A stretch of 64,000 nucleotides of DNA from Agarophyton chilense. Taxonomy: Eukaryota; Rhodophyta; Florideophyceae; Gracilariales; Gracilariaceae. The position numbers and the translations under genes are program-made. The notes beneath the pieces were generated by a model. The model saw only the letters and a list, made by a program, of their open reading frames with translations, did not search any database and was not told the origin of the DNA. Where the stretch lies: NCBI GenBank assembly GCA_030374765.1, contig JARGXX010000022.1:1426001-1490000 (forward strand). Reading direction: 5' to 3'. Position 1 is the first letter of the stretch. The number at the start of each line of letters is the position of its first letter. Below, one piece after another: positions 54,000-64,000 of the stretch.

Positions 54000-55600
54000 A
54001 GACCCAACGGATTATGCCAGTCCGTCCTGAGGTTCTCCAAAAATCTTCGGATACTCCTCTAACATGCCCAAACGTGATCGGGCCAATTTTTCATCTCGGT
54101 CCAAAACGAAGCAGACCTAGCTCGCCGTCGTGTACCAAATCCAAGACAGGGGCGATATCAGAACAGCTGCAAAACTTTTCGGCGTTTCAAAGTCATCCTT
54201 AAAAAGCGCGCTACACCTGAAAGAAGTTCCGGATTGCAAAGGACTTCTACTGGCCGTAAAAGAAATGGAGGAATAAAATATTGCGGATTCCATACAACAC
54301 CTTTACCGTCATGGTACGCTTCTACCCCGCGAAGAGCTCAAAGAACTTGTGCAAATGTACGTGCCGTCATTGCCAGGGCAACGAAAAATGATACTGTAAA
54401 TCAAGACGAACAGACCGGGCAACGAGTTTGTTCGAATTTTCTTCTGTAGAAACTGAGATTTTCGTCTAGAACGCCGGTCAAACCCCGAGAAACCTCGCGC
54501 GCTTGCAATGTACCCCGATACGTTAGCCACACACTTTGCCCGACTGTCTCAATTGCATTGTGAACATCAAAGATCCGAACCAGAACAAAATTTAAACTTT
54601 GATGAAAGCGGTTTCTCAGTACGTAATGCCGCACGCGCATGTTTTAAGGCACTATTCTGCACAGAGGGCCGTAGTAATTTCACTGAACTGAAGCGGAGTG
54701 AAATGCCCAGCATGTAACTACTATGTCCATCGTATTTGCTGATGAAAAGTCTTGGAATAGACTTGTTGTTTTGCCAGAAGCTAGGGCCAAGTACCAAACT
54801 GAAAGTATTGGAGTTCGGGAATCTCCCTAGACCTATCTTCTGTTTAACGCTCAGATATCGTATCGTGAACCTGCTTTCGTTGATTCCGCTATATTCTGAA
54901 ATGGGTTTATTCCTTCGTGAAGAAAACAGTGGTATTAAGGCGGTAGCATAACTGTATCGTATTAAACTTCGGCGGATATAGAGCACACTGTACGTTTGCG
55001 GCTCCGAAATCCATGAAAGATAACAACATCATTTTAGTTGGCCTTCTCGCGCACAATTTGCACCGGGCGCATGTCTTATATTACAGAGTTTTTTTCCCAG
55101 TATAAGAACGAATTCCGGAATCTGTCGAAAAGCAGAGCTTTGAACACCGCTGAAGAAAAAGGGAATGATATCTACACTATTTGTGAGATTTTGACGAAAG
55201 CATATAAGTCAGCGGTTAGATACCATAACATAATGAAAGGATTCGAAGCATGCGGAATTCGGGGTCTTTACCGAGGTTTAGCGAATGCTAGAGTTTTTTC
55301 CCGACTGATATTACCAATATTGAAGATTACAAAACACATGAAGAAGCGTTTGAATCATACCACGAACTTGTTGAGCACATCAAAGCATCGAAAAACTTGT
55401 TAAAGACCGACACTGATTTTGTCGAGAGCAGTACATTGGTGACAACCAGAGGTGCTCTGCTTACTTCTATGATTATTTTGGGGGCGGTACACCAGCCCTT
55501 GCAGTCGAAAAAAGCTGCTGAAGTGGAGCGCGGAAGCCGCGCCGTACAGGCGGAAGTAAGGCGTCTCGAGAAACAAGCTTGAACAGCTCAAAATCAGGCT
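54000..55600 (+). pseudogene. pogo/Tigger-like DDE transposase remnant
   Basis: PEQNLNFDESGFS (about 54582-54620) is the first catalytic Asp region of DDE_1/CENP-B-like transposases. SIVFADEKSWNRLVVLPEARAKYQ and, in another frame, NNIILVGLLAHNLHRAHVL (about 55020-55080) match the LPAHTTHxLQPLD region; FFSQYKNEFRNL follows. The second catalytic Asp region reads LNFGGYRAH (Asp lost). A Glu/Arg-rich coiled C-terminus ends at about 55580. Several frameshifts. Family call fairly secure, copy dead. Confidence 0.65.
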
Positions 55601-55901
55601 GAACGGGCTGAAGTTGCCCGTCAGAAGGGATCACATGAGGAGTAGCTCAGAAATAGGCCAATGCTCAAGCTGCAACATAGCCGAAGTCGATCCGCTCGTC
55701 GTCAAATGGCGAGGTTACAAGCAGTTGCTCGCAGGAAGGAAACATGCGTACAACTCCCTTTGAAGCCCAAAAAAATGTTTGCAATTTATTCTTGTCCCTT
55801 CTTTACCCGACACAGGCCACACTCAGCGGCTACTTCACAATGTGAGTTAAATTGCTCTCACTGCGTTATCTGTCTTTCAATTGTTCCCAGATATGATATA
55901 T
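55601..55901. other. Non-coding gap between pogo remnant and solo LTR
   Basis: No supported feature. Confidence 0.4.
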
Positions 55902-56528
55902 GAGTGTGTAGTATTCTGCACTGTCGGAATGCCGATGGAGATTTTTTTGGCTAAGTATAATGATGCTCATAAGTGAGTGAAATGGCTAGGATGAAGTTAT
56001 GAAACGGCACCCCGCAGATGGTCCGGGACGTGGTATGTTTCACGTGGGACCTCGGTCTGCCACGGCGCATCCGATTCGACCCTTTGTACGGAAATACTGG
56101 ATTGGAAACGGCGCATATACTGTAGTGAGTAGCCACGTGGCAACCATTATCCCGTACTCTAGAGGGGTTAATCGGCAAACCAAGTTTACACCTAGATATT
56201 ATTATGTGTGGCGCTGACCCCTGCTCACCGTACTGAAGGCACAGAAAGGAGCGATCACTCCAAAGTAAAGGAGACAACAAACGGGTTCACAACTCACTTG
56301 TTCCTTGTTCAGGATTCCTTAACCCCAGATCCGAACAAGCTACAACAAGTACTTGCCCGTTCAATAGTACCAACCACCCTTATTGGCAAGTGGAGTCTTA
56401 CAACCCTCATTCTAGCTCGCTAGTGTTGTGCTTTACCACACCTTTCCCTTAGCTGCAAGCACCCATTTGGCAGTCCCGGACACTGTCGCAGGTGTCTGCT
56501 CTCTCCGTGGAGCGGATACTACAGAGTG
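55902..56528 (+). repeat. Solo LTR A (55907-56523) with 5-bp TSD GAGTG
   Basis: TGTAGTATTC...GATACTACA, 617 bp, flanked by GAGTG at 55902-55906 and 56524-56528. Two CACGTG palindromes at 56041-56046 and 56134-56139. No internal region: formed by LTR-LTR recombination. Related to copy B. Confidence 0.85.
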
Positions 56529-56879
56529 CATGAAAGTACTCTGAAAAGTTGCGCAGCTTTTCAGCCTCCCAGCAGAATTGAAAGTACTTCTTTTTGAAAA
56601 AGGTTAAATTTGTCTCATATTTACCTACCCCCTGATAGCTTCTTACGTTGTAGTGAATTATAGAGTTGTTTTTCGGATCACAGCTTTATTCATTTTAAAT
56701 AGACTGCAATGGTTGATGGATAGAGAAAACAAACTGGCGGCATCGATGACCAATGATTTGGAACAGAATGGTGGTCATTTAGAAGTAGGGCTGCCCACTC
56801 TATGGCGTAATTTAGCGATGGGTCTAATTAGGCGGAGCAAAAATTTCAGTACAACCTCACACCATCGCTTTGAAAAACT
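56529..56879. other. Non-coding gap
   Basis: No supported feature. Confidence 0.4.
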
Positions 56880-57534
56880 AGCGACCTGAGCATTCGCACC
56901 TTGTCTTGTGGTTAGCGCGGTAGCAATCGCGCCTTCCAGGCACAACAAAGAGAGCAACACGCACAATGCCTTTATCCATGAGGAGACAAGCACCGCATCC
57001 GAAAGCCACACATAAAGACAGAGCAGATGTAAAAAAAGGCTCAAACACGCTGTAGATATGATCACACATCATGAAAGTGTTGCGCATGTCTCTGCAGCAA
57101 CTGATTTAAGCCACCCCACAATCTACCGTATTCGAAAATCCGTTGAAGAAAAACAAAACTCGACACTAGAAACACAGCTTCACCCAACTCAGGACCATCT
57201 CTGTCATAAACCTGTCCTGCCGGCGACGGTCGATAAAATGATTGATTAGCGCGCAATCGTTGTAGTCTAGCGCGTGTTCTCTCTTGGTGATCACGAAATA
57301 AAGTCCTTGATGGCGCAAGTAACCAATCATGGACGCCCAGTAAACAAAAACGGCACTCCATTCGAATGTGCACTGCGTTCGTTCAGAGCCCGTAGCCCTG
57401 ACATAACTTTTCGCAAGACCGAGAATACTGTCACCAAAAGACTTTCTGCTCGGAAAAAAGAACACTTAAAGACGTTAGTAGTCTTTAAGTGTCGTTCTAT
57501 GAAAGCTCCGAGAAATGATGCCTTACGTTTTTAG
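56880..57534 (+). pseudogene. Second pogo/Tigger-like remnant, N-terminal half
   Basis: 57274-57534 is open with a CENP-B-type DNA-binding look: GRPVNKNGTPFECALRSFRARSPDITFRK resembles the GRPVxxxWxxxFxxRxPxI pattern. VSAATDLSHPTIYRIRKSV upstream looks like a helix-turn-helix. A perfect 12-bp inverted repeat with a 7-base loop is at 57462-57492. No catalytic part remains. Confidence 0.45.
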
Positions 57535-57549
57535 CGACCCTAACAGGAT

Positions 57550-58226
57550 ATGGATGTAGTATTCTACTATGTCGGGGAATCCGAGAGGTTGGTTTTTCGC
57601 GAAGTCGCGGTTGGAACTCATAAGTGAGTGATATCATCAACATTTTGATATGAAACGGCATCCCGCATAGGATGCCTAGGGGCAGACTGTCTTAGTAGGA
57701 CACGTGGTATCACGAGTGGAGTGGCTTGCAACGGCGCATGTCGTGGCGATCCACGTGGCTGGTTTTACTACCCTTTGTAGCTAGACGTCCATTAGGGACC
57801 GTACCCATACAGTGGTTTGGCTAAGTGGCTGACCACTGGGTATTATTTATATATTTATTTGGGCACTCACCCTGGCACACAGTATATAGTGTACCAGAGG
57901 TGAGCGCCTACTCCAAGTAAAGGAGACAACATGGGCATCATGACTATTCTGTTCCTCGCTTAGGATTCCTTAACCGGAGATCCAGACGAGCTATAATAGA
58001 TAGTCAACCCCCAACCACTTCACGAGCCGTCTCGTATCTACGTCCCATCAACGTTTTACAGTTGCACTGTTCACCCTCGCTGGCAAGTAGTGGCCTTACA
58101 CCCCACTTCCAGCTCGCTGGTGTTCTAGCTCTACCACCCCTTTTACTTCGCCGCAAGCGACCCATCGGCAGTCCGAACGCTGTTGCAGGTGTCTGCTCTC
58201 TCCGTTAGAGAGGATACTACAATGGA
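57550..58226 (+). repeat. Solo LTR B (57555-58221) with 5-bp TSD ATGGA
   Basis: TGTAGTATTC...GATACTACA, 667 bp, flanked by ATGGA at 57550-57554 and 58222-58226. CACGTG at 57701-57706 and 57752-57757. Same family as copy A (shared GAAACGGCAYCCCGCA, AAAGTAAAGGAGACAACA-type blocks). Confidence 0.85.
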
Positions 58227-58287
58227 ATTGAAATGAAACGGCAATCTGTTTCTGTACAGTAATGTATACTTGAATTCCGACATTACC

Positions 58288-58587
58288 ATGAAGTTCAATC
58301 TTTCCGCTAGTACCCTTGGGGCCTTGGAGTCCACACATGCAGTACAAAGCTTCTCAAACTGCGGAGTGCTTATTATAGACACTGAAAAGATAATGAACTT
58401 TTCCACCGACAGAACGCAGGCACCAGAAGGTGGCGATGTGCTTAAAGTTCATCCTGGTATCAGCAGTCGTTTGGCGGATGACAAAATTTTTAGTGAAGAT
58501 CGCAAGATATCTGATACATTTCATGATCTATATTTGTGCCAAAGACAAAATGAGAACGTTTATCAGCCTAAAAAGTCTACGAAGTGA
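58288..58587 (+). CDS. Hypothetical 99-aa ORF
   Basis: ATG at 58288, TGA at 58585-58587. Composition is protein-like (LSASTLGALESTHAVQSFSNCGVLIIDTEKI) but no motif is recognised and there is no supporting context; it may be chance or a remnant. Confidence 0.25.
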   Translation: MKFNLSASTLGALESTHAVQSFSNCGVLIIDTEKIMNFSTDRTQAPEGGDVLKVHPGISSRLADDKIFSEDRKISDTFHDLYLCQRQNENVYQPKKSTK

Positions 58588-60552
58588 GGTATTCTGAAGC
58601 ATCGTCCTGTAATATTCCGACGAAGGCCAATTTGAAATAAAACCCCGAAGACACACCAGCTATCGGGCTTACTGAGCCAAAAATATTGGCTCTGGTAGCA
58701 ATTTATGTGTTCTTATGAACGCTGAAGGAGATTACCTTGACTATTTATCACCGCGACAAAACGTTTACAGCTGCGCAACGGCAGCAGGGTGAAATCGGTT
58801 GGATCATAACGATAAGGGCATCAATTTGGATGAAGTACCATTCGAGAGATGAAAGAAAACGCACCCGATGGCAAAAAGCCTCCCAAACTGTCCATATGCA
58901 GATCGACGCCGCTTCGGCGCTTCTAGTGTCTATACGATCACTGGCCTCATATTAGGCCAAAATGACAACATCGATAATTTTTGTAAACTTTGTCAATTTC
59001 TTTAAAATTTCTGCCTAGACGTTGTCAGCACTCTCTTCTTCTCTGGATTTTATGTTAAAGATCACGAACGATCGTTAACAATCTGTACACCACATCATCT
59101 CCACTCCATTCTTTCATAATTTATCAAATAAGTCATCATCTATGGATCCCCGACGTGTGGTGGGTAACAGAGTAGACTCTTGCGCACGTTTTGTCACATC
59201 AAAGAGAAACTGTAAAGCTTTCTTTGGCACGCAATGAAAGACGAACCTCGTAAGCGGAAGTGTTACAAAAGTTGAAGTTGTTCTAAAAAAAAATCGCGGA
59301 CACACTTTTGTCACCATAAATTTAGAGCTACCTGGTCGTGAGAAGGTATGAAATGTCTCAATGTGTAATATGAAACCCGGATATCATGTCATACTTCAAA
59401 GAAATGTTCAAGAAGCCGTCAAATCGATCCTGGACATAAATTGTGCTGCTATTACTAACGAAGTTTCGAACAATGGACAAGAACATACTGTCACGTTTGG
59501 CGATGACAGTCACACAATGAATCCGTCGAGCCCACCTCCTGCGAAAAAAATATTGACATACAAGACAGATTTGTGGAAGTTCATACAACCAAATGGACAA
59601 CGGAAAATGTATCCTTTACTGTGGATGGTCCTGTGCAAACGCATGAATAGAAAGTCACTTGACCTGTTGGAGATTTTATCTCCGCCATTCATGCGCCCTC
59701 GAGACTATCTCCATAATGTTTCTTCATGTGGATGTTTCCTGTAGCTCATTTAGAAAAAACAGTTTGATCTACAAACTCTCGGCTGGAAGGAAAAGGATTA
59801 AAGCAGACTAGAGGGGGTGAACTTTTAATGTTTTTCGAGTTGATAGTGTTGATGAACCGCTTTGAAGTTTGAAATAGAAGATCATTCTGGTCTAAAGAAA
59901 CGTTTTTAATATATATTGATTCTTCGCAGCTCGGATAGGTCATGTAACGCAATCGGTTTGAACATACAAGACAATTTATAGTTTTCAATGGCTCTGAGAA
60001 CGATCAAAATTCAGAAAAAGTATGATGGTCTTGTGTTTCTGACTTTTTGAAAACCAGAAATGATCACTGAAAACCTTTCGTAACTCCGTCTCATACTTTG
60101 GGCGTAAATGAAAGTATGTCACGTTGGTATGGCCTTGGGAGAAACTGGATTCGAATTGGAATTCCACACAATAATGCTATTGGTAGAAAACCTGAAAACG
60201 GTTGTGAATTAATAACGGTATGTTATGGAAGGAGTAGAATTATTCTCAAAATCAAAATCACAAAGAGAGCTATGCAACCAGATGTACTGCGTTTTGAATC
60301 GAAATATGCGCATGAAACACCTGTTTTAATAAAACTTGTTGAAAAATGTCCGTAACTGATCGAATTGTTTGTGGCAGTTCTTCAATTGCATCTGTTGAAT
60401 CAGCCGAAGAACTTTTAAAAAAAAGGAATGTGACTTATTGGTTTTGTAAAAATGGCTACTAGACAGTTTCCAATGAACACCTTTATCGAAATTACTGTGG
60501 TATAGTGGCAGAAGGTTTGACCTTTGAGGTTGTCAATATACTACAATAACCT
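58588..60552. other. AT-rich stretch, no supported gene
   Basis: A 127-codon frame with an ATG (59361-59744) is the best ORF, without motifs. Two in-phase shorter ORFs on the opposite strand overlap it. Nothing further recognised. Confidence 0.4.
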
Positions 60553-61087
60553 TGTAGGTGATGGATGCGAGGAATCATCGGCCATGCAGCTCCGGGCGAG
60601 CTACCATCTAGGTGTTGTCAGCAACGTGTAGTGTTGACATGTACCTTCTGGTTGAGTAATTGTTAGTAATAGTAATTGTAATTATATGTCTTTTAGTACA
60701 GTAGTGGATTGGCCACCTGGCACTGTAGCCAGTGTTGGCCAGGTCTCTGACACTAGGTCAGAGACTGTGCCTTGCTGGCACCTTCCGGGTGATCTGGAGA
60801 GTGCATTCCACTGCATATAGAGAAGTGCACCTCCCCCATCCTAATCTAATAAAGACAGGCACCCCTTGGGTCACGACTATACCTTTTGGTTCATCGTTTC
60901 TCAAATCCACACAGGCTTTCCCGCGCGTCGACGCCTACCATTGTTCAACTACACTGTATAGGCTTGTTGCCCCGCCGTTTTGCCCCTGCGGGTTTTCACG
61001 GTGCTCTGTTACCATCGAGGTTTATTACGTCTACCTTCTAAGGTTGAGCGTCAACACGCTCCCTAGACAAGACAGTAGCATACCCCA
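60553..61087 (+). repeat. Candidate 5' LTR of an unrelated retroelement
   Basis: TGTAGGTGATGG...TACCCCA, 535 bp with TG...CA ends. A CATATAGAG TATA-like element lies at about 60815 and AATAAA at 60848-60853. One base later TGGTGATTTTACG fits a primer-binding site. No second LTR or pol follows, so it is a truncated copy. It is unlike the other LTRs here and lacks CACGTG. Confidence 0.5.
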
Positions 61088-61110
61088 GTGGTGATTTTAC
61101 GACAATTACG

Positions 61111-61206
61111 ATGACGACACGAGGCCAGCTCAATGGTCGCGACACTGCCATAAGTGAATTGAAAGATGATGTTTGTGCTCTACATGGACTTTCGGAAGAG
61201 ATATAA
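61111..61206 (+). CDS. Short gag-like start after the candidate LTR
   Basis: An ATG 24 bases after the LTR end opens 31 codons (MTTRGQLNGRDTAISELKDD...) before TAA. Placement is right for a gag start, but the frame ends at once and the following sequence is non-coding. Confidence 0.3.
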   Translation: MTTRGQLNGRDTAISELKDDVCALHGLSEEI

Positions 61207-63175
61207 CATCAGCACTTGTGGCAGTACCCAACGAGAAAGTTCCATTTCTCCTGAAAGCTTGAGAACAACTGATTCAACAACAAAGAAATTTCAGCTTTCT
61301 ATTCATATTCCAAAGGTTTGGAAGGAGTTCTAGTTTGGTTTTTACAAAATTAATAGGCATAACAGACCACATAAATATGAATTGAATATTAAAAAAAGAA
61401 GTTTGAAGTTAAAGGATGTTCTTTCAGAGTTAATAAAAATTTTCGGGAAATGTGCATGGTCAATGCTTGCAACCTCTACAAATGTGCATACGGGACCATA
61501 CTAGACGATAGACCGCATACTTTTTTATTTTAGTCTCGTAGACAGATTAATATATAACAATTGGAATTCTATTCGAACTATGAAAAAAATGTAAGGGGGT
61601 AATTGAAAGAAAAATCCCATATTTGGCTTATCAACATTCATTTAATAAAAACAAACTATTAAAGAAGAAAGTTAGATCCTACTTAAATTGAGCCCGCAAG
61701 GATTGAACTTCAACATGTGAAATAAGACAAACGGCGGTATTGCCGTTATTGTGGTGGTTCGGACTGCTTTTGGGGGCCTTCATTTTCTGCCAAATTGAGC
61801 CCCGCGAGAGGGCTACAGCTTGAGTTGAGCTGCAAATTATGCTACAAGAACCGCGCCAATTTGTAATTTTGACCAGAAAACAATATTTCTAGCAAGTTTC
61901 TATTCAACCGAGGCGACAGTTCGAAATTGTTTTTTTTGAAAGATAGTTCTGTTTTATACACAGCCTGGAAACGATCTTTTAGTGCAACCACTGGTTTCGC
62001 ACCCAAAGAAGTTTGTTTTATATTCTAATTTAGAAATTAGAATGCTAACCAGTTTAACATATTCTATATTATTTTGTTACTCATGGTGTAGTCTTTCACA
62101 TAGCAGTTTCGTGAAGCGCAGATTTTTTTGAGAAGAAGATACATGGTCTTTACTGCTCCCAGGGCCAAACACGAAAAAATCCGGTCAAAGCAACTAAAAC
62201 TCAGCACAAACGTTTACAGTTTGGCCTCATATGAGGCCAGAAGGTTTGATTATTAAAAACGGTAAGTTTTCTACTGTCGTTTATTCTCGAAAAAATTGCA
62301 GTTGTCTTTTATTCAGAAAGGGCTAGTGGAAATCCTTCAAGAAGATCCTAAAATAAAACCTTTGTTTTGACACGAATAAATTTGTTGAGCTGGAAAACAT
62401 GACGCGATCATTCTAACAGAATTCTGTTAACTGTTTTCGGATTTCAAGCAAAATTGTATCCAACTCTTGGCTAGAAAAATTATTTGGCGTTGGTGGCTCC
62501 TCAGCTCAGAGAAGGCTCGAACCAGCAGTATATCCTCTTTGGAGGCTCAAGCGCTCATTGTCAAGTAGAAAGTGCCACAACTCCACCAGGAGGCGGAGGG
62601 GATAAACTAAGGCCATGGTTTTTGGTGATTGAGCGTTCTCTCGATGACCTATCTATTCTAGACAGACTACTGGAGTAATATGTTTAACACATGGCAACAG
62701 GGCTCTTGGCTATTGAATTCGCGTCTTTGGTATTTCTCAGACATACTTAGTCGTTTAAGGGAATGCTTGTTGTTTGTGGAGAACTTAAAGACCCAATGAT
62801 GTGTCGTGTTTGTGCTAGCAAGACTAAAATCCGATTTCAACGGAATGTTCAGTCCAAGAAAACTCATGACACATGTCATGGACAGTCATTATGATATTTA
62901 AACTCCAAGTTTAAAGCAAAGAAAATGATACGTCACTTAATTGACTAGGAATAAGTTATGTGTTCATAGTTTATCTGAATGTACTTATAGTTCTAATGGG
63001 CGAGCATGGAATAGTCGGAACTTTTGCTGGGCTTCTTGTCATACTTACATACTTTGTTTACAAATACCATTTCAACCTCAAACTTCCGGATTCCTAGTCA
63101 TGTATATAACAGGACTCGATATACATCTCCAGATCAAACAGAAGAAGAATAAAAGCTATACCACGATTTCGAACA
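61207..63175. other. AT-rich non-coding stretch
   Basis: Very low GC, poly-A/T runs, no open frame beyond about 70 codons and no repeats recognised. Confidence 0.5.
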
Positions 63176-63424
63176 ATGAAAGCCCGAAGACCATCACAAG
63201 TCGTTCGAAATGCCAAGAAGAATGAGAAGTGCTCAGCTTCTCCCTTTGTTTGCGCATTATGTCGCAAAACGACTGAATCTTACAGGGAAAGGAAACGCCG
63301 ATTAAAAGAGTTTCACCGAGTTTCCATCGTGCATAAACAGGGTTTGGTTTTTTATAAATGCATTTGTAGAAAGATTTTCATGGAGTGTGAAGATCTGAAG
63401 ATGCATAAGTGTAAGTGGAGCTGA
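63176..63424 (+). CDS. Small Cys/His-rich (zinc-finger-like) ORF, 82 aa
   Basis: ATG at 63176, TGA at 63422-63424. Very basic N-terminus, then two Cys/His clusters: FVCALCRKTT with a later His, and YKCICRKIFMECEDLKMHKCKW, which has C-x-C followed 14 residues later by H-x-C, like a variant C2HC finger. It may be an intact small protein or one exon of a longer zinc-finger gene. No other evidence of function. Confidence 0.4.
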   Translation: MKARRPSQVVRNAKKNEKCSASPFVCALCRKTTESYRERKRRLKEFHRVSIVHKQGLVFYKCICRKIFMECEDLKMHKCKWS

Positions 63425-64000
63425 TTGCCGATGTTAGGGTTTGCAGGGTGATCTATGTTGATGTAGTACAATCTTAGATAGTTTGCACTAAAGAGGTACT
63501 ATTAACTTCTCAAGAATCGTCTATCTCGCCAAACAATTGCAACATCTGAAGATGTTTTTATAATCGTTTCCCTCCCTTCTTTCACAGGCCTTCATGTCTT
63601 CAAAACAGAAAAGAAAGATAAGCATGCTCTATGCACGCTTGAAACATGCCCAGAATCAAAAACTTCAAACTCTGTGTCTCTCAACTGCATCGCATTTGTT
63701 CGTTTGCTTTCGATTTATGTATACTCTCTATGTTTGGGCAATAATTATACAAGTCATTTCGAGACACAAAAAGGAAAGGTGAAATAAAGAAACGCAGTTT
63801 AGGACAAAAGTCGTCGTTCAAAGTCAAGAATAGATCTTGTCGTTCGACAACTACCTGCATATATCACTATGTAAGCACAAAACGAAGGGGTGGCAGAAAA
63901 AGCTGCTGAGGGTTCAAGTCGGAACATGATCATGAATGAGCAAAGTTGCAAGTATCACTTGCGTGGCAGTTTAATCTTCAAAATTATTCGCATCCGATGC
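63425..64000. other. Non-coding to window end
   Basis: A 62-codon ORF at 63594-63782 begins just after a TTCTTTCACAG acceptor-like sequence and could be a further exon of the Cys/His-rich gene, but nothing in it is recognisable. Confidence 0.3.

Noticed and set aside
1-64000. CRISPR arrays, rRNA or complete tRNA genes
   Set aside because: No regularly spaced identical repeats with unique spacers, no rRNA-like blocks. The only tRNA-like piece is the truncated A/B-box pair in the E5 LTR.

Overview
This is eukaryotic, repeat-dominated DNA. At least five chromodomain-bearing Ty3/gypsy (chromovirus) LTR retrotransposons, two Tc1/mariner copies, two pogo/Tigger-like remnants, three solo or partial LTRs and a few decayed single-copy-looking genes fill the window. 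No intact host gene was found. The one clearly recognisable host-type gene is a broken bifunctional riboflavin-biosynthesis gene (RibB-RibA fusion). That fusion occurs in plants, algae and bacteria but not in animals or typical fungi. With the absence of visible introns and the density of retroelements, a compact algal genome (for example a red alga) is my best guess, held with low confidence.

Layout. 1-2466: left-truncated element E1 (minus; gag, PBS, 5' LTR), apparently inserted in a related older LTR (about 2467-3340). 3340-22611: element E2 (plus; degraded gag, PR, RT, RNase H, IN, chromodomain, reverse-strand ORF, 3' LTR). A young, complete-ended element E3 (12723-22585; LTRs about 99.5% identical, 5-bp TSD ATACC) sits in E2's 3' LTR, 21 bp from its end. 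22612-26308: flank with weak coding traces. 26311-27608: nearly intact Tc1/mariner element with IR/DR-type ends. 27983-29365: RIBBA pseudogene. 29366-36939: mostly non-coding with two gene-like remnants. 36940-52685: degraded element E4 (plus) interrupted by element E5 (minus, 38680 to about 49366). 52686-64000: degraded Tc1 fragment, pogo remnants, two solo LTRs with perfect TSDs, a partial LTR with a short gag-like start, and AT-rich sequence.

The most interesting signal is a gene on the opposite strand of the retrotransposons, between the chromodomain and the 3' LTR, convergent with gag-pol. It is present in E2, E3, E4 and (more divergent) E5. In E3 it is one 619-codon frame broken by only two TGA codons. 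The four copies share a distinctive motif region, so this is a conserved antisense gene and not a shadow ORF. Its product matches no family I recognise.

Other themes: premature stops explainable as C:G to T:A transitions while frames stay open (suggesting methylation- or RIP-like decay); loss of the integrase core in the youngest element; an exact 286-bp tandem triplication inside E5's RT/RNase H; a shared unusual primer-binding site; and paired CACGTG palindromes in many LTRs.
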